DNA of 59,188 nt. It comes from Nocardia amamiensis. GTDB lineage: Bacteria > Actinomycetota > Actinomycetes > Mycobacteriales > Mycobacteriaceae. Position 1 is the first letter of the stretch; each line of letters starts with the position of its first letter. Shown one piece after another: positions 16,378 to 25,081 of the stretch. Location: positions 1 to 59,188 of the forward strand of contig NZ_JADLQX010000039.1 of the NCBI RefSeq assembly GCF_015477605.1. The letters run 5' to 3'. The position numbers and the translations under genes are program-made. The notes below the pieces were generated by a model that saw nothing but the letters and a program-made list of their open reading frames with translations, had not been told where the DNA came from and searched no databases.

Positions 16378-17379
16378 GTGACCAAGACCCAACAGGTGCG
16401 GCTTGCCAAAAGGCCCTCCGGGAAAATCGACGCGGATACCTGGAGTCTGACGACCGAAGAGCTTCCCGCCATCACGGCCGGACAGATTCTGGTGAAGATC
16501 GACTACATCTCGCTCGACCCGGCCATGCGTGGCTGGTTGAACGATGTGCGTTCGTATGTGCCGCCGGTGGGCATCGGAGAGGTCATGCGATCACTGGACA
16601 TCGCGACCGTTGTCGAGTCCACGCATCCGGACTTCGCGGTCGGGGACACCGTGAGCGGCACGTTCGGAGTGACCGAGTACGCGATCAGCGACGGCCGGAA
16701 TGTGCAGCGGGTCGACCTCGGCGTCGCAGCGGGGCCGACCTGGCTCAGCACCCTCGGAATGCCTGGGATGACCGCGTATTTCGGGCTGCTCGAGGTCGGC
16801 AAGCTGCGCGCCGGGGACACTGTCGTGGTGTCCGCGGCGGCCGGTGCGGTCGGCAGCGTCGCGGGCCAGATCGCCAAGGCCAAGGGTGCGACGGTCATCG
16901 GCATCGCGGGCGGCGAGGAGAAATGCCGTGTGCTGACCGAAGAGCTCGGGTTCGACGCGGCGATCGACTACCGCAACGAGGACGTCCTGCGACGGCTGCG
17001 CGAAGTCGCCCCCGACGGGATCGATGTGTACTTCGACAATGTCGGCGGGGACATCCTCGATGCCGCGCTCGCCAATCTCCGGCGCGGCGCCCGGGTGGTG
17101 ATCTGCGGTGCGATATCGGCGTACAACGCGGACAAGCTGCCGCCGGGGCCTTCCCGGTACATGTCCCTGCTGGTCTTCCGGGCATCAATGACGGGGTTCG
17201 TGGTGTTCGACTATGCCGATCGATACGGTGAGGCGATCAGCCAGATGTCCGAGTGGCTGGCCGGCGGCCGCATCAAGAGCATGGAACACATCGTCGAGGG
17301 CGGGATCCCGCGGTTCGCCGAGACGCTCGACATGCTGTTCACGGGAGCGAACACGGGAAAGCTCGTACTCGCTCTGTGA
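16378..17379 (+). CDS. NADP-dependent oxidoreductase (CurA/LTB4DH-like MDR)
   Basis: The 333-residue protein has the leukotriene-B4 dehydrogenase/CurA signature: LDPAMRGWLNDVRSYVPPVGIGEVMR near residues 45-70, then GMPGMTAYFGLLEVG, the Rossmann segment VSAAAGAVGSVAGQIAK and DVYFDNVGGDILD. These zinc-free enzymes reduce the 2-alkenal/2-alkenone double bond with NADPH. The GTG at 16378 follows GAGAGGAAA. It is co-transcribed with the acyl-CoA dehydrogenase under operator C and may remove enone intermediates or by-products. Confidence 0.85.
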   Translation: MTKTQQVRLAKRPSGKIDADTWSLTTEELPAITAGQILVKIDYISLDPAMRGWLNDVRSYVPPVGIGEVMRSLDIATVVESTHPDFAVGDTVSGTFGVTEYAISDGRNVQRVDLGVAAGPTWLSTLGMPGMTAYFGLLEVGKLRAGDTVVVSAAAGAVGSVAGQIAKAKGATVIGIAGGEEKCRVLTEELGFDAAIDYRNEDVLRRLREVAPDGIDVYFDNVGGDILDAALANLRRGARVVICGAISAYNADKLPPGPSRYMSLLVFRASMTGFVVFDYADRYGEAISQMSEWLAGGRIKSMEHIVEGGIPRFAETLDMLFTGANTGKLVLAL

Positions 17380-17506
17380 CAAGGGCCGCCCGCGGGCCGA
17401 CCGTGGGCGAGCTCGTACTGACGACATCGCGGTGCAGAATGACGGCAAAGTCCGTTTTCTGCGCCGCGATGTTTTTTGGCAGGACCCGCCCTCGAGGGGA
17501 AGTCGA

Positions 17507-18118
17507 CTAACTCCGTCGACGTGCGCCGACGATGCGCAGGGCGAGGTCCGCATAGAAGTTCGCGATGTCCTCGGGAGACCAGGAGCCGTCCTCGTGATAC
17601 CAGCGAGCGATATCGATGCCGAGTGACAAAAGCGCGGTAGCGGCCATATGCGGATCGGCCGTATCGAAGACGCCGGTCTCGGTACCACGTGCTATCAGGG
17701 TGCGGAGCTCGCCGTGGATATCGCGGCGCAGATCTTTGATCTCCTGCTGATGCGGCGCGTCGAGGGCGGCGATCTCGTAGTTCACGACGCGGGCGACGAC
17801 ATGGGCCTTGGCGTGGTGTTCAGCGAAGTCGTACATGACCGCGAGCAATTGACCGATCGGGTCGTCGGCCGAGCCGACGGCGGCACGCACGAGATCCAGC
17901 GTGGCCTGGTGACCGGTCTTCGAGATCTGATAGAGCAGTTCTTCCTTGGAACGGTGGTGCACGTAGATGGCCGCGGTGCTCAAACCGGCGAGAGAAGTGA
18001 TATCGCGCGTCGTCGACCCGTGGAAGCCTCGTTGCGCGAAGGCAATGGCGGCGGCCTCGAGTAGTCGGGCACGGGTTTCGTCCGCGCGTGGGCGGTCCTC
18101 GGCATCGGTCACTCGCAT
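17507..18118 (-). CDS. TetR-family transcriptional regulator
   Basis: The 203-residue protein has a TetR DNA-binding domain (ARLLEAAAIAFAQRGFHGSTTRDITSLAGLSTAAIYVHHRSKEELLYQI) and a C-terminal helical domain typical of the larger TetR_C group (ARVVNYEIAALDAPHQQEI). It is convergent with the CurA-like gene and faces away from the transporter. I find no copy of the 22-bp motif before it. It could control the second operator type at 10646-10665, although nothing in the sequence proves this. Confidence 0.85.
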   Translation of the reverse strand: MRVTDAEDRPRADETRARLLEAAAIAFAQRGFHGSTTRDITSLAGLSTAAIYVHHRSKEELLYQISKTGHQATLDLVRAAVGSADDPIGQLLAVMYDFAEHHAKAHVVARVVNYEIAALDAPHQQEIKDLRRDIHGELRTLIARGTETGVFDTADPHMAATALLSLGIDIARWYHEDGSWSPEDIANFYADLALRIVGARRRS

Positions 18119-18236
18119 AGTCTCTCACCTGTGCGCGTGGTGTTCGGTGGCCGCGGCGCCTGCGCACCTGGCCTGAACACCGACAACATAGGGAGCCGGC
18201 GATGTCACAGGACATCGCCGGCTCGTTCGAGATCGG

Positions 18237-19592
18237 TCAGGATGTGACGGATGCGGAGGCATGCCCGCCGGTCGTCACGGGCTGCTCGCGCGAAACGGTT
18301 TCCGGTAGGACCCAGGCGCTGCCGAGCGTGCACAGCGCCATGATCATCATGAAGGCGGAGACCGATGCGGTCGATCCCGTCGCCGCGAGCAGCGAGGCCA
18401 TGAGGAATGGCGTGCCACCACTGACCAGGATCGCGGCCAGCTGGTAGGCCAGCGTTATGCCCGAATAGCGGATTCGAGGCTCGAATAGTTCAGCGAGGTA
18501 CGCCGCTAGCGGGCCGTACACCAGTCCCGAGCCGATGCCGCTGCCGACCGTGGTCGCGATCAGGATCGCAGCGAGCGAGCCGGTGTTCACCAGCCAGAAG
18601 AAGGGGAATGCCCAGAGTGCCATGACCGCCGCGCCGGCGAGCATCAAAGGACGGCGACCCACGCGGTCGGACCACGAACCGGACAGATAGATGACGGGCA
18701 CGCTGACGGCGGAGGAGATCAGGGAGACCGCCAGCAAGCCGTTGCGGCCCAGCCCGAGTTCCCGGACACCGTAATCGAGTACACCCGCGATGCTGATGTA
18801 GAAGACGGCGTTCGTTCCGAACAGCAGGCCGGCGCCGAGCAGAACCTTCTTCGAATGCTTCTTCACCACTTCGAGAATCGGCGCTTGCGCGATCGCGTTC
18901 GAGGCATCGTCGGCACGCTTCTGGAGCTGGCGGAATTCCGGCGAGTCCTCGATGCGGAGTTGGATGAACAAGACCACCACGAACAGGATGGCGCTGGCCA
19001 GGAACGGGATGCGCCAACCCCAGGCCAGGAAGTCGGCCTTCTCGACGAGTGCGCCGACCAGAAGGAACGCGCCCGTGCCGAGCAGCAGGCCAGACGGCAC
19101 GCCCATCTGGCCGAAGGTGCCCGCTTGGCCTCTTCGGTTCGGCTTGGTGGTTTCGGTGAGCAGCAGGGTGACCCCGCCCCACTGGCCACCAACGGCGATG
19201 CCCTGAAGGAACCGCAGGGCAACGAGCAGTATCGGCGCGGCCACCCCGATCGAGCCCGCGGTCGGCAGCATGCCGATCGCACAGGTGGCCGCCGCGACCA
19301 GGATCAGGCAGGAGACCAGTGCCGGCTTGCGGCCGTAGGTGTCGCCGATGTGCCCGAACAGCAGGCCGCCCAGCGGTCGGGCGATGAAGCCCGCCCAGAA
19401 TGTGCTGAACGACAGCAACGTGCCTACCAGCGGTGACGCATTGGGAAAGAACAGCTTGCCGAATACCAGGGCAGCAGCCGTTCCGTAGATGAAGAAGTCG
19501 TACCACTCGATCGAACTTCCCACCAGGGCAGCGGCCATGAGGCGCCGTAATTTCTTTTGATCCGGTGTGCCGGAATCCGTGTTCGGAGTCAT
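18237..19592 (-). CDS. MHS-family MFS transporter
   Basis: The 451-residue polytopic protein has twelve predicted membrane segments and the metabolite:H+ symporter signature GSSIEWYDFFIYGTAAALVFGKLFFP at its N-terminus, the MFS loop GHIGDTYGRKPAL, and a second WSDRVGRRPLM. Members import small carboxylates such as alpha-ketoglutarate, shikimate or betaine with protons. The ATG at 19592 follows GGAGA at proper spacing; the ORF extension to 19637 lacks one. Operator copy D is its promoter, so uptake is probably co-regulated with the acyl-CoA dehydrogenase operon, suggesting import of the pathway substrate. Confidence 0.85.
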   Translation of the reverse strand: MTPNTDSGTPDQKKLRRLMAAALVGSSIEWYDFFIYGTAAALVFGKLFFPNASPLVGTLLSFSTFWAGFIARPLGGLLFGHIGDTYGRKPALVSCLILVAAATCAIGMLPTAGSIGVAAPILLVALRFLQGIAVGGQWGGVTLLLTETTKPNRRGQAGTFGQMGVPSGLLLGTGAFLLVGALVEKADFLAWGWRIPFLASAILFVVVLFIQLRIEDSPEFRQLQKRADDASNAIAQAPILEVVKKHSKKVLLGAGLLFGTNAVFYISIAGVLDYGVRELGLGRNGLLAVSLISSAVSVPVIYLSGSWSDRVGRRPLMLAGAAVMALWAFPFFWLVNTGSLAAILIATTVGSGIGSGLVYGPLAAYLAELFEPRIRYSGITLAYQLAAILVSGGTPFLMASLLAATGSTASVSAFMMIMALCTLGSAWVLPETVSREQPVTTGGHASASVTS

Positions 19593-19651
19593 ACCTAATC
19601 TCCATGTCGGGGACGAAGCCGATGTGACGCTGGCCACGCTCGGTGCGCGGC

Positions 19652-19680
19652 ACGTTACTTGAACTTGAATTCGAATTCAA
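19652..19680 (-). promoter_or_regulatory. 22-bp operator copy D with promoter
   Basis: The palindrome 19659-19680 has half-sites TTGAATTCGAA and (opposite strand) TTGAACTTGAA. Read towards the transporter, TTGAAT is the -35 and TAACGT (19652-19657) the -10, one base after the palindrome and 17 bp from the -35. It is the most symmetrical copy. Confidence 0.7.
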
Positions 19681-19864
19681 CTACGCGAGCAGCGAGGCTG
19701 CGCAAACTTCGAGCATCAGACAGAGCGGTCTGTTCGCTCGTGCTGTCAAGGTCGACAATTTGCCCTGGTAACGCGCGCCTGCTCAACCACGACGTCCTTG
19801 GTGGCACATGGCTTCGTCGGGGGGCCTGTCCGTCTGCTGATTGATGATGGAATGGGGATAGGAC

Positions 19865-21568
19865 GTGGCTTTCCGCGAATTCTTCGCGCGACATCGCATT
19901 GCTTCGGCTGTTGTCGCGCCGGCCGTGTTGGGGGTGACGGCGGTCGTCGCCGCCTCATGGGCACTGACATCGACACCGCACACCGAGGACACGCAGCTCA
20001 AGGCATCCGTCACGGAGTGCCACGACATGGTGACCATCTCGGTGGCCGGTCGCAACGACACTCCGGTCGCGGGGACCACGAAGATGCTTGTCGATGCCAA
20101 CGGCAACGCATTGCCCGCCGCGCTGTCCGGTGACCACAGCAGCGAGTGGGTCGATCCGGTGGTCAACGCGCCGGCCGGCGCCGTCGATCCTGGCTCATAT
20201 GCCGCTGTCTACATCGCGTACCCGGCGAACATGGCCAGCTACGAAGACGCCGTCACCACCGGTGTCGCGAATACCGAACAGGTGATGCGGGAGATCGCGC
20301 AGGCATGTCCCGACACCAAGTTCTCCATCGTCGGGTACAGCGAGGGCGCCGACGTCGTCCGCCGCGTCGCGATGGAGATCGGACATCAGGAGCCCGGCCA
20401 GGACGGCGAATACGGGATCGTGGATCCGGCTGATGTCGTCGGTGTCGTCATCCTCGCCGACTCGGGGCGCTCGGCGGGGGACGGGCCGTTCCCCGGTGCA
20501 GAGGACCCGTTCGGCAGTCCCGACGGCTTCGACCAGCGGTACCAGAACGGCGCGAAGCCCGTACCCGGTCAGGGTGCGCTCCCGGGGACCAGCGGTGACT
20601 TCGGTGCGCTGAACGGCAAGATCGCGTCGTTCTGCTCCGATGGCGATTTGACCTGCTCGGCGCCGGAGAACATTTCCCTGCTGCAGTTGGTGGTCAACGT
20701 GGGCAGGCAGTTGAATGTCGACGCACTCGAGGAAGACGGTCTCACCCCGGCGACCGGGCAGGACGTCGCTGTTGTCCTCAGCCGCATCGCGCTCGCGGCG
20801 TTCGCGGACATCCAGTCGCAGCCGAACTGGATGCAGAGCGACGAGACGTTTCTCGAGGTCCTGCTGAGGGTGTCGGACCCGGCGTACAAGCCGGGCGAGC
20901 CGCCGAAAACTCCCGCGAAGGCGGAGTCGATCGCGACCAACGAGATGTCGCCGCTGGCCTACCTGCCGCAGAAGGTGCTGAACGAGATCATCGGCCTCAT
21001 CCTCACGAACCAGAACACGATCCCCGTGATCATGAGCGACCCGTATCAGCTCACGCTGGGCCCGAACCACACCGGTCACCACTTCGACTACTGGCACGAC
21101 TCCGATCCCGCGAACGGCAAGCCGCTGACCTCTGCCGAGTACGCGGCTGCCTGGCTGACCCACCTGGCGCAGCGGGCGCAGGCGGGAGAGCCCGTCGACA
21201 CGACAGCCAAGCCGGAACCGGCGGACCTCGCCGCCGCGTACAAGGCGGCGGCGACCTCCTCGGCGGCACCGACATCCTCGGCACCGACCTCCTCGGCGGC
21301 GCCGACGAGCCAACCGGCCAAGAACCCGAGCGCGTCACCGACCACCAGCGCGGCCCCCACGAAGGCCGAGGTCAGCGGCGCGCCGACCAGCCCGGTCCCG
21401 ACGACATCGGTGCCGTCGTCCCAAACGCCTAGCACGACGGTCACGGCTCCGGTGGCGCCATCACCGGCTTCCTCTTCGGTCGCGGCGCCCACCACGACCA
21501 CGGGGCCGACTACCACGACAACGGAACCGGTGGCTCCGACCACCACGAGCGCCAGCCCTAGGCAGTGA
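19865..21568 (+). CDS. Cutinase-family cell-wall esterase, Culp6-like
   Basis: The 567-residue protein has an N-terminal membrane segment or signal anchor (about 13-35), a cutinase-type alpha/beta fold with CHD (52-54) and nucleophile Ser159 in GYSEGAD, and a His in NHTGHHFDYW near residue 400. Mycobacterial Rv3802c (Culp6) in the same family is a cell-wall phospholipase/thioesterase linked to mycolate metabolism. The last 130 residues are a low-complexity tail rich in Pro, Thr, Ser and Ala, probably a wall-spanning linker and unusual in length. The GTG follows GGGGATAGGA. It ends at a strong bidirectional hairpin. Confidence 0.85.
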   Translation: MAFREFFARHRIASAVVAPAVLGVTAVVAASWALTSTPHTEDTQLKASVTECHDMVTISVAGRNDTPVAGTTKMLVDANGNALPAALSGDHSSEWVDPVVNAPAGAVDPGSYAAVYIAYPANMASYEDAVTTGVANTEQVMREIAQACPDTKFSIVGYSEGADVVRRVAMEIGHQEPGQDGEYGIVDPADVVGVVILADSGRSAGDGPFPGAEDPFGSPDGFDQRYQNGAKPVPGQGALPGTSGDFGALNGKIASFCSDGDLTCSAPENISLLQLVVNVGRQLNVDALEEDGLTPATGQDVAVVLSRIALAAFADIQSQPNWMQSDETFLEVLLRVSDPAYKPGEPPKTPAKAESIATNEMSPLAYLPQKVLNEIIGLILTNQNTIPVIMSDPYQLTLGPNHTGHHFDYWHDSDPANGKPLTSAEYAAAWLTHLAQRAQAGEPVDTTAKPEPADLAAAYKAAATSSAAPTSSAPTSSAAPTSQPAKNPSASPTTSAAPTKAEVSGAPTSPVPTTSVPSSQTPSTTVTAPVAPSPASSSVAAPTTTTGPTTTTTEPVAPTTTSASPRQ

Positions 21569-21593
21569 GTTAGCCGCCGCACCGGATCGATGA

Positions 21594-21629
21594 GATCGCG
21601 AGCGTCCTGCGAGGCGGACGCTCGCGATC
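21594..21629. terminator. Bidirectional hairpin terminator
   Basis: Perfect 14-bp arms GATCGCGAGCGTCC / GGACGCTCGCGATC with an 8-nt loop, placed between the convergent cutinase and lipase genes. Confidence 0.75.
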
Positions 21630-21673
21630 CGCGGCTGTTCACCTGAAGTCGCGCCCCGGGCCTGCGGTGCCGG

Positions 21674-22873
21674 TCAGCTGGGCGCGAATTCTTGCTGGAA
21701 CCAGCGGAGAATCTCTGGAATGGCGATCTTGGCTGTGGCGGAGTGGTCCACGTCGCCGAGGTTGTGCAGCGTGACGTCGTCGCTGCGCAGGGCACGGAGG
21801 CAGTGCTCGGCGTTGGAGTAGGGCACGGCGTGGTCACCGCTGGCGGCGTAGAGGTGGACAGGCACCTCCGGAATCCAGTCACAGGTGCCATCGCTGTCCG
21901 CGAGCGCCCTCGCGGCAGCGCCGGTGGGATTCGCGGCCCACTCGACGAAGCGAGGGGTCAGCAGTCGCACCGGGGTGATCGCCAACGAGGTCACGATCGT
22001 GATCTCGTTCTTGGTGCCGTCGAAGAGCTGCTCGACCCGGTCGGCGTAGGGCTGCTGGAAGGCCTCGGCCGGATCGTCGTAGAGATCGTGGATGCGATTC
22101 ATCGATGTGATCCAGTAGGCGATGAACAGGACCGCGGCACCCGGGGTGACGCGCCCGTCGAGCGCCGCGGGCGCCTGAACGTGACGCAGGTCGTATGGAC
22201 CGCTGACCGGGGCCACTGCGGCGACCCCGAAGCTCGGGACCGCGCCCGCCTGGAGCGCCTTGCCCAACGCCATCGCGGCGTGACCGCCCTGCGAGAAGCC
22301 GGTCAGCAGCACGTTCGGATCCAACTCACGACGGTGCCGCGCGGCCAGTGCAGCAGTGGCGCGTAGCAGGTCGGCGGAGGCACTGACTTCGGACGGCGCA
22401 TGGGTGTACGGATGCCGCCCCGGGCCGTTGCCCAATCCCAAATAATCCGGTGCGACCGCCGCATAGCCCGCGGCCGCGAACATCACCGTACGGAGCCGGT
22501 CGGGCAGGTTGCGGGAATCGATGGACGGTGCGTCAGTCTTCAGCACCATCGTGCCGTGCCCGTAGCTGACCACCCGCAATCGGCGCGAATCACTGCGGGG
22601 CAGCACCACCAACCCGCTGGCAGTGGTCGGTTCGCCTTGCGGGGTGATCGTCCGGTACTCGACGCGAAACGCGTCGACACCGTTACGGACGGGAGTATTG
22701 ATCCCTCCGTCGTTCAACAGCGCCGCAGTCTGTTCGGCTGGCAAACCGAGCAGGGGAGTGGTCGACACAATCTCGCCCCGCTCCTGCGGCGGCAGATGTT
22801 CGGGGCTCCCGCATCCGGCGACGGCACCCAATAGGACGAGGACCGCGACCAGACAGCGCCTCGGACCGTCCAT
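21674..22873 (-). CDS. Secreted lipase-like lipoprotein
   Basis: The 399-residue product has a lipoprotein signal with lipobox VAGC (Cys21). The alpha/beta-hydrolase core shows SYGHGT (103-108), APDYLGLG and the nucleophile Ser194 in GFSQGG, matching the secretory-lipase (LIP) family. The acid and His residues are in AASGDHAVPYSNAEHCL and DVDHSATAK near the C-terminus. It would be anchored outside the membrane and cleave esters. It is divergent from the SDR gene at 23092 and convergent with the cutinase gene, so two envelope esterases sit together. Confidence 0.85.
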   Translation of the reverse strand: MDGPRRCLVAVLVLLGAVAGCGSPEHLPPQERGEIVSTTPLLGLPAEQTAALLNDGGINTPVRNGVDAFRVEYRTITPQGEPTTASGLVVLPRSDSRRLRVVSYGHGTMVLKTDAPSIDSRNLPDRLRTVMFAAAGYAAVAPDYLGLGNGPGRHPYTHAPSEVSASADLLRATAALAARHRRELDPNVLLTGFSQGGHAAMALGKALQAGAVPSFGVAAVAPVSGPYDLRHVQAPAALDGRVTPGAAVLFIAYWITSMNRIHDLYDDPAEAFQQPYADRVEQLFDGTKNEITIVTSLAITPVRLLTPRFVEWAANPTGAAARALADSDGTCDWIPEVPVHLYAASGDHAVPYSNAEHCLRALRSDDVTLHNLGDVDHSATAKIAIPEILRWFQQEFAPS

Positions 22874-23091
22874 AGTCGATCCTTCCGATGCTCGTCAGTC
22901 GGTTCGACTCCATCATCGCGCTTTCATCGGACTATGGGATCGGGAAGGTGGGTCGGCAACCGGCCCGGGCTATACGCGCCCATTTCGCCGACTTGAGCGT
23001 CCGTCCAATTATGTTCCGGTACCTCGAGTTCGGGTGCGGTCGGGAATTCTGGTCCAAGCGACTCGTGTCAGCAATCCGCGAGGAAACTTCT

Positions 23092-23946
23092 ATGGCAGGG
23101 TGGTCGCCTATGAAGACAATCCTGATCACGGGGGCAACATCGGGTATCGGTCTCGAATCCGCTCAGCAACTGGCCGCGGACGGGAACCGGCTTGTCTTGG
23201 TCGGACGGAATCCGGAGAAGCTCGCCGATACGGCGAAGCTGGTCCGGTCCGCGGGGGCAGCGGACGTCGACACGCTGGAGTGCGATTTCGCCTCGCAGTC
23301 GTCGGTCCGGCAGCTGGCGAAAGCGGTTCTGGCCGCGTATGACCGGCTGGATGTGCTGGCCAACAACGCCGGCGGCTACCACAAGACTCGAATCGAAACC
23401 GAGGATGGCATCGAGGCCACGTTCGCGGTCAATCATCTCGGGGGTTACCTGCTCACCGAACTGCTCACCGATTTGATGGTGCGCAGCGCCCCGTCGCGCA
23501 TTGTGTTCACCTCGTCGGTCATGCATTTCGGTGCCACCATGGATTTCGCGGATCTCGGCTTCCGGCAGGGATATTCGGGAGAGAAGGCCTACAGCCGCTC
23601 CAAGCTGGCGAATGTGCTCTACGCCCGCGCGCTGGCACGGCGCCTGGCGGGCACCGGAGTGACGGTCAATGCCTTCCACCCGGGCGCGGTGGCGACCGGA
23701 ATCTGGGACTCGATGCCGTGGTTCGGGCAGCCCTTGGTCGCGGTCGCCAAGCGCTTGTTCATGATCACGGCCGCCGAGGGCGGCCGGGCACTCAGCTACC
23801 TGGCCGCCGATCCTGAAGTCGCCGCGGTCAGCGGCCACTACTTCCAGAAGAACCGCGTCAAGACTCCGTCGCGCCTGGCGCAGGATGACGCGGTCGGACA
23901 GCAGCTGTGCGACGTCAGCGCGGCCTTGGCCGGGCTGGCCGGGTAG
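23092..23946 (+). CDS. SDR-family oxidoreductase (retinol-dehydrogenase-like)
   Basis: The 284-residue protein has ITGATSGIGLESA (GxxxGxG), NNAGGYHKTRIETEDGIEATFAVNHLGGYLLT, Ser in FTSSVMHF and YSRSKLANVLYARALARRL (YxxxK). The pattern is that of RDH11-14/WWOX-like SDRs that act on lipophilic alcohols. An ATG at 23092 with AGGAAA upstream is chosen; the ATG at 23110 is also possible. Eighty-five bases downstream begins the KAS III pair, and all three genes may be co-transcribed, suggesting that it reduces a keto-lipid made by those enzymes. Confidence 0.75.
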   Translation: MAGWSPMKTILITGATSGIGLESAQQLAADGNRLVLVGRNPEKLADTAKLVRSAGAADVDTLECDFASQSSVRQLAKAVLAAYDRLDVLANNAGGYHKTRIETEDGIEATFAVNHLGGYLLTELLTDLMVRSAPSRIVFTSSVMHFGATMDFADLGFRQGYSGEKAYSRSKLANVLYARALARRLAGTGVTVNAFHPGAVATGIWDSMPWFGQPLVAVAKRLFMITAAEGGRALSYLAADPEVAAVSGHYFQKNRVKTPSRLAQDDAVGQQLCDVSAALAGLAG

Positions 23947-24031
23947 CGGCAGCAGTCTCACAGTCCACGACACCGTTGTCGACGAGCATTACACAACCTT
24001 CGTCGCCGACTGAAGCAGAAAGCAGGGGACC

Positions 24032-25081
24032 ATGCTTCGTACTCGTTTCGAGTCGATCGGCTCGTACACACCGACGACTGTCCGTTCTACCGAGGATCTG
24101 ATCGCCGAGCTCGCGGTGCCGAGGTCGTTGGACCTGGAGCGCATCACCGGGATCAGGAATCGGCGCGTCTACGACTCTGCTCCGGACCGGTATGAGTCAT
24201 CCTTCGAACTGGCGTTGCGGGCGATCGAGGACTGTCTTCAGCACTCCGACTACGCGGCCGACGAGCTGGACGTCGTCATCTCGGCCTCCATCACGCGCAC
24301 CTGCGGTAAAGAGATCTTCTGTTACGCACCATCATTCGCGCTGATGCTGGGCAACGCCATCGGCGCGAACACGGCACAGCATTTCGATGTGTCGAACGCC
24401 TGTGCCGGCATGATCACCGGTGTGATGGTCCTGGACCGCATGATCAAGGCCGGTGTGGTGCGCAACGGCCTGGTGGTCAGCGGCGAGCAGATCACGCCGA
24501 TCGCCGAGACGGCTCTGCGCGAGATCAGCCAGCCCTACGACCCGCAATTCGCGGCGTTGACGGTGGGGGACGGGGCGGTCGCGGTCGTGCTCGACAACCG
24601 CGGCGACGACCGCGACGAGATCCACTACGTCGAACTCATGACCGCGGCCGAGGGCGCCGAGCACTGCATCGGCATGCCCAGCGACCGCGGCAGCGGGATC
24701 GCGATGTACACCGACAACCGCGCCATGCAGAACGAAGCCCGCTACCAACAGGCCATCGACCGTATGGCCGACTTTCTGGCCGATACCGGACGCACCTGGG
24801 AGAGCGAGAAATACGACTACTGGATCCATCACCAATTCAGCGCGCCCGCCATCGAGTACATCTCGGATCTGACCGAACGGCATTTCGGCACGCCGATGCC
24901 GCAAGCTCTCAACGTGCTGCACGACTTCGGCAACACCGCTTCGACCTCGCATTTCCTGGTGCTGCACGAGCATCTGAGACAGGAAAAGATCCCCAGCGGG
25001 TCGAAGATTCTGATGATCCCGGCGGCGTCGGGAATCGTCTCCGGATATCTCGCCGCGACCATCTCCCGTTTGGAGGCATGA
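24032..25081 (+). CDS. Beta-ketoacyl-ACP synthase III-type condensing enzyme
   Basis: The 349-residue thiolase-fold protein has the full KAS III triad: Cys124 in FDVSNACAG, His267 in WIHHQFSAP and Asn301 in DFGNTAS. GVVRNGLVVSGEQ and TVGDGAVAVVL are also family segments. It would carry an acyl group on Cys124 and condense it with a malonyl, 3-keto or small-nucleophile partner. Unlike FabH, it overlaps a second KAS-like gene by four bases (ATGA) and is not near fab genes. A specialised role in making a ketone, ester or quinolone-like product is likely. Confidence 0.85.
   Translation: MLRTRFESIGSYTPTTVRSTEDLIAELAVPRSLDLERITGIRNRRVYDSAPDRYESSFELALRAIEDCLQHSDYAADELDVVISASITRTCGKEIFCYAPSFALMLGNAIGANTAQHFDVSNACAGMITGVMVLDRMIKAGVVRNGLVVSGEQITPIAETALREISQPYDPQFAALTVGDGAVAVVLDNRGDDRDEIHYVELMTAAEGAEHCIGMPSDRGSGIAMYTDNRAMQNEARYQQAIDRMADFLADTGRTWESEKYDYWIHHQFSAPAIEYISDLTERHFGTPMPQALNVLHDFGNTASTSHFLVLHEHLRQEKIPSGSKILMIPAASGIVSGYLAATISRLEA

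Noticed and set aside
20195..21313. 372-codon antisense open frame over the cutinase-like gene
   Set aside because: Arginine-rich shadow without a start site or motifs.
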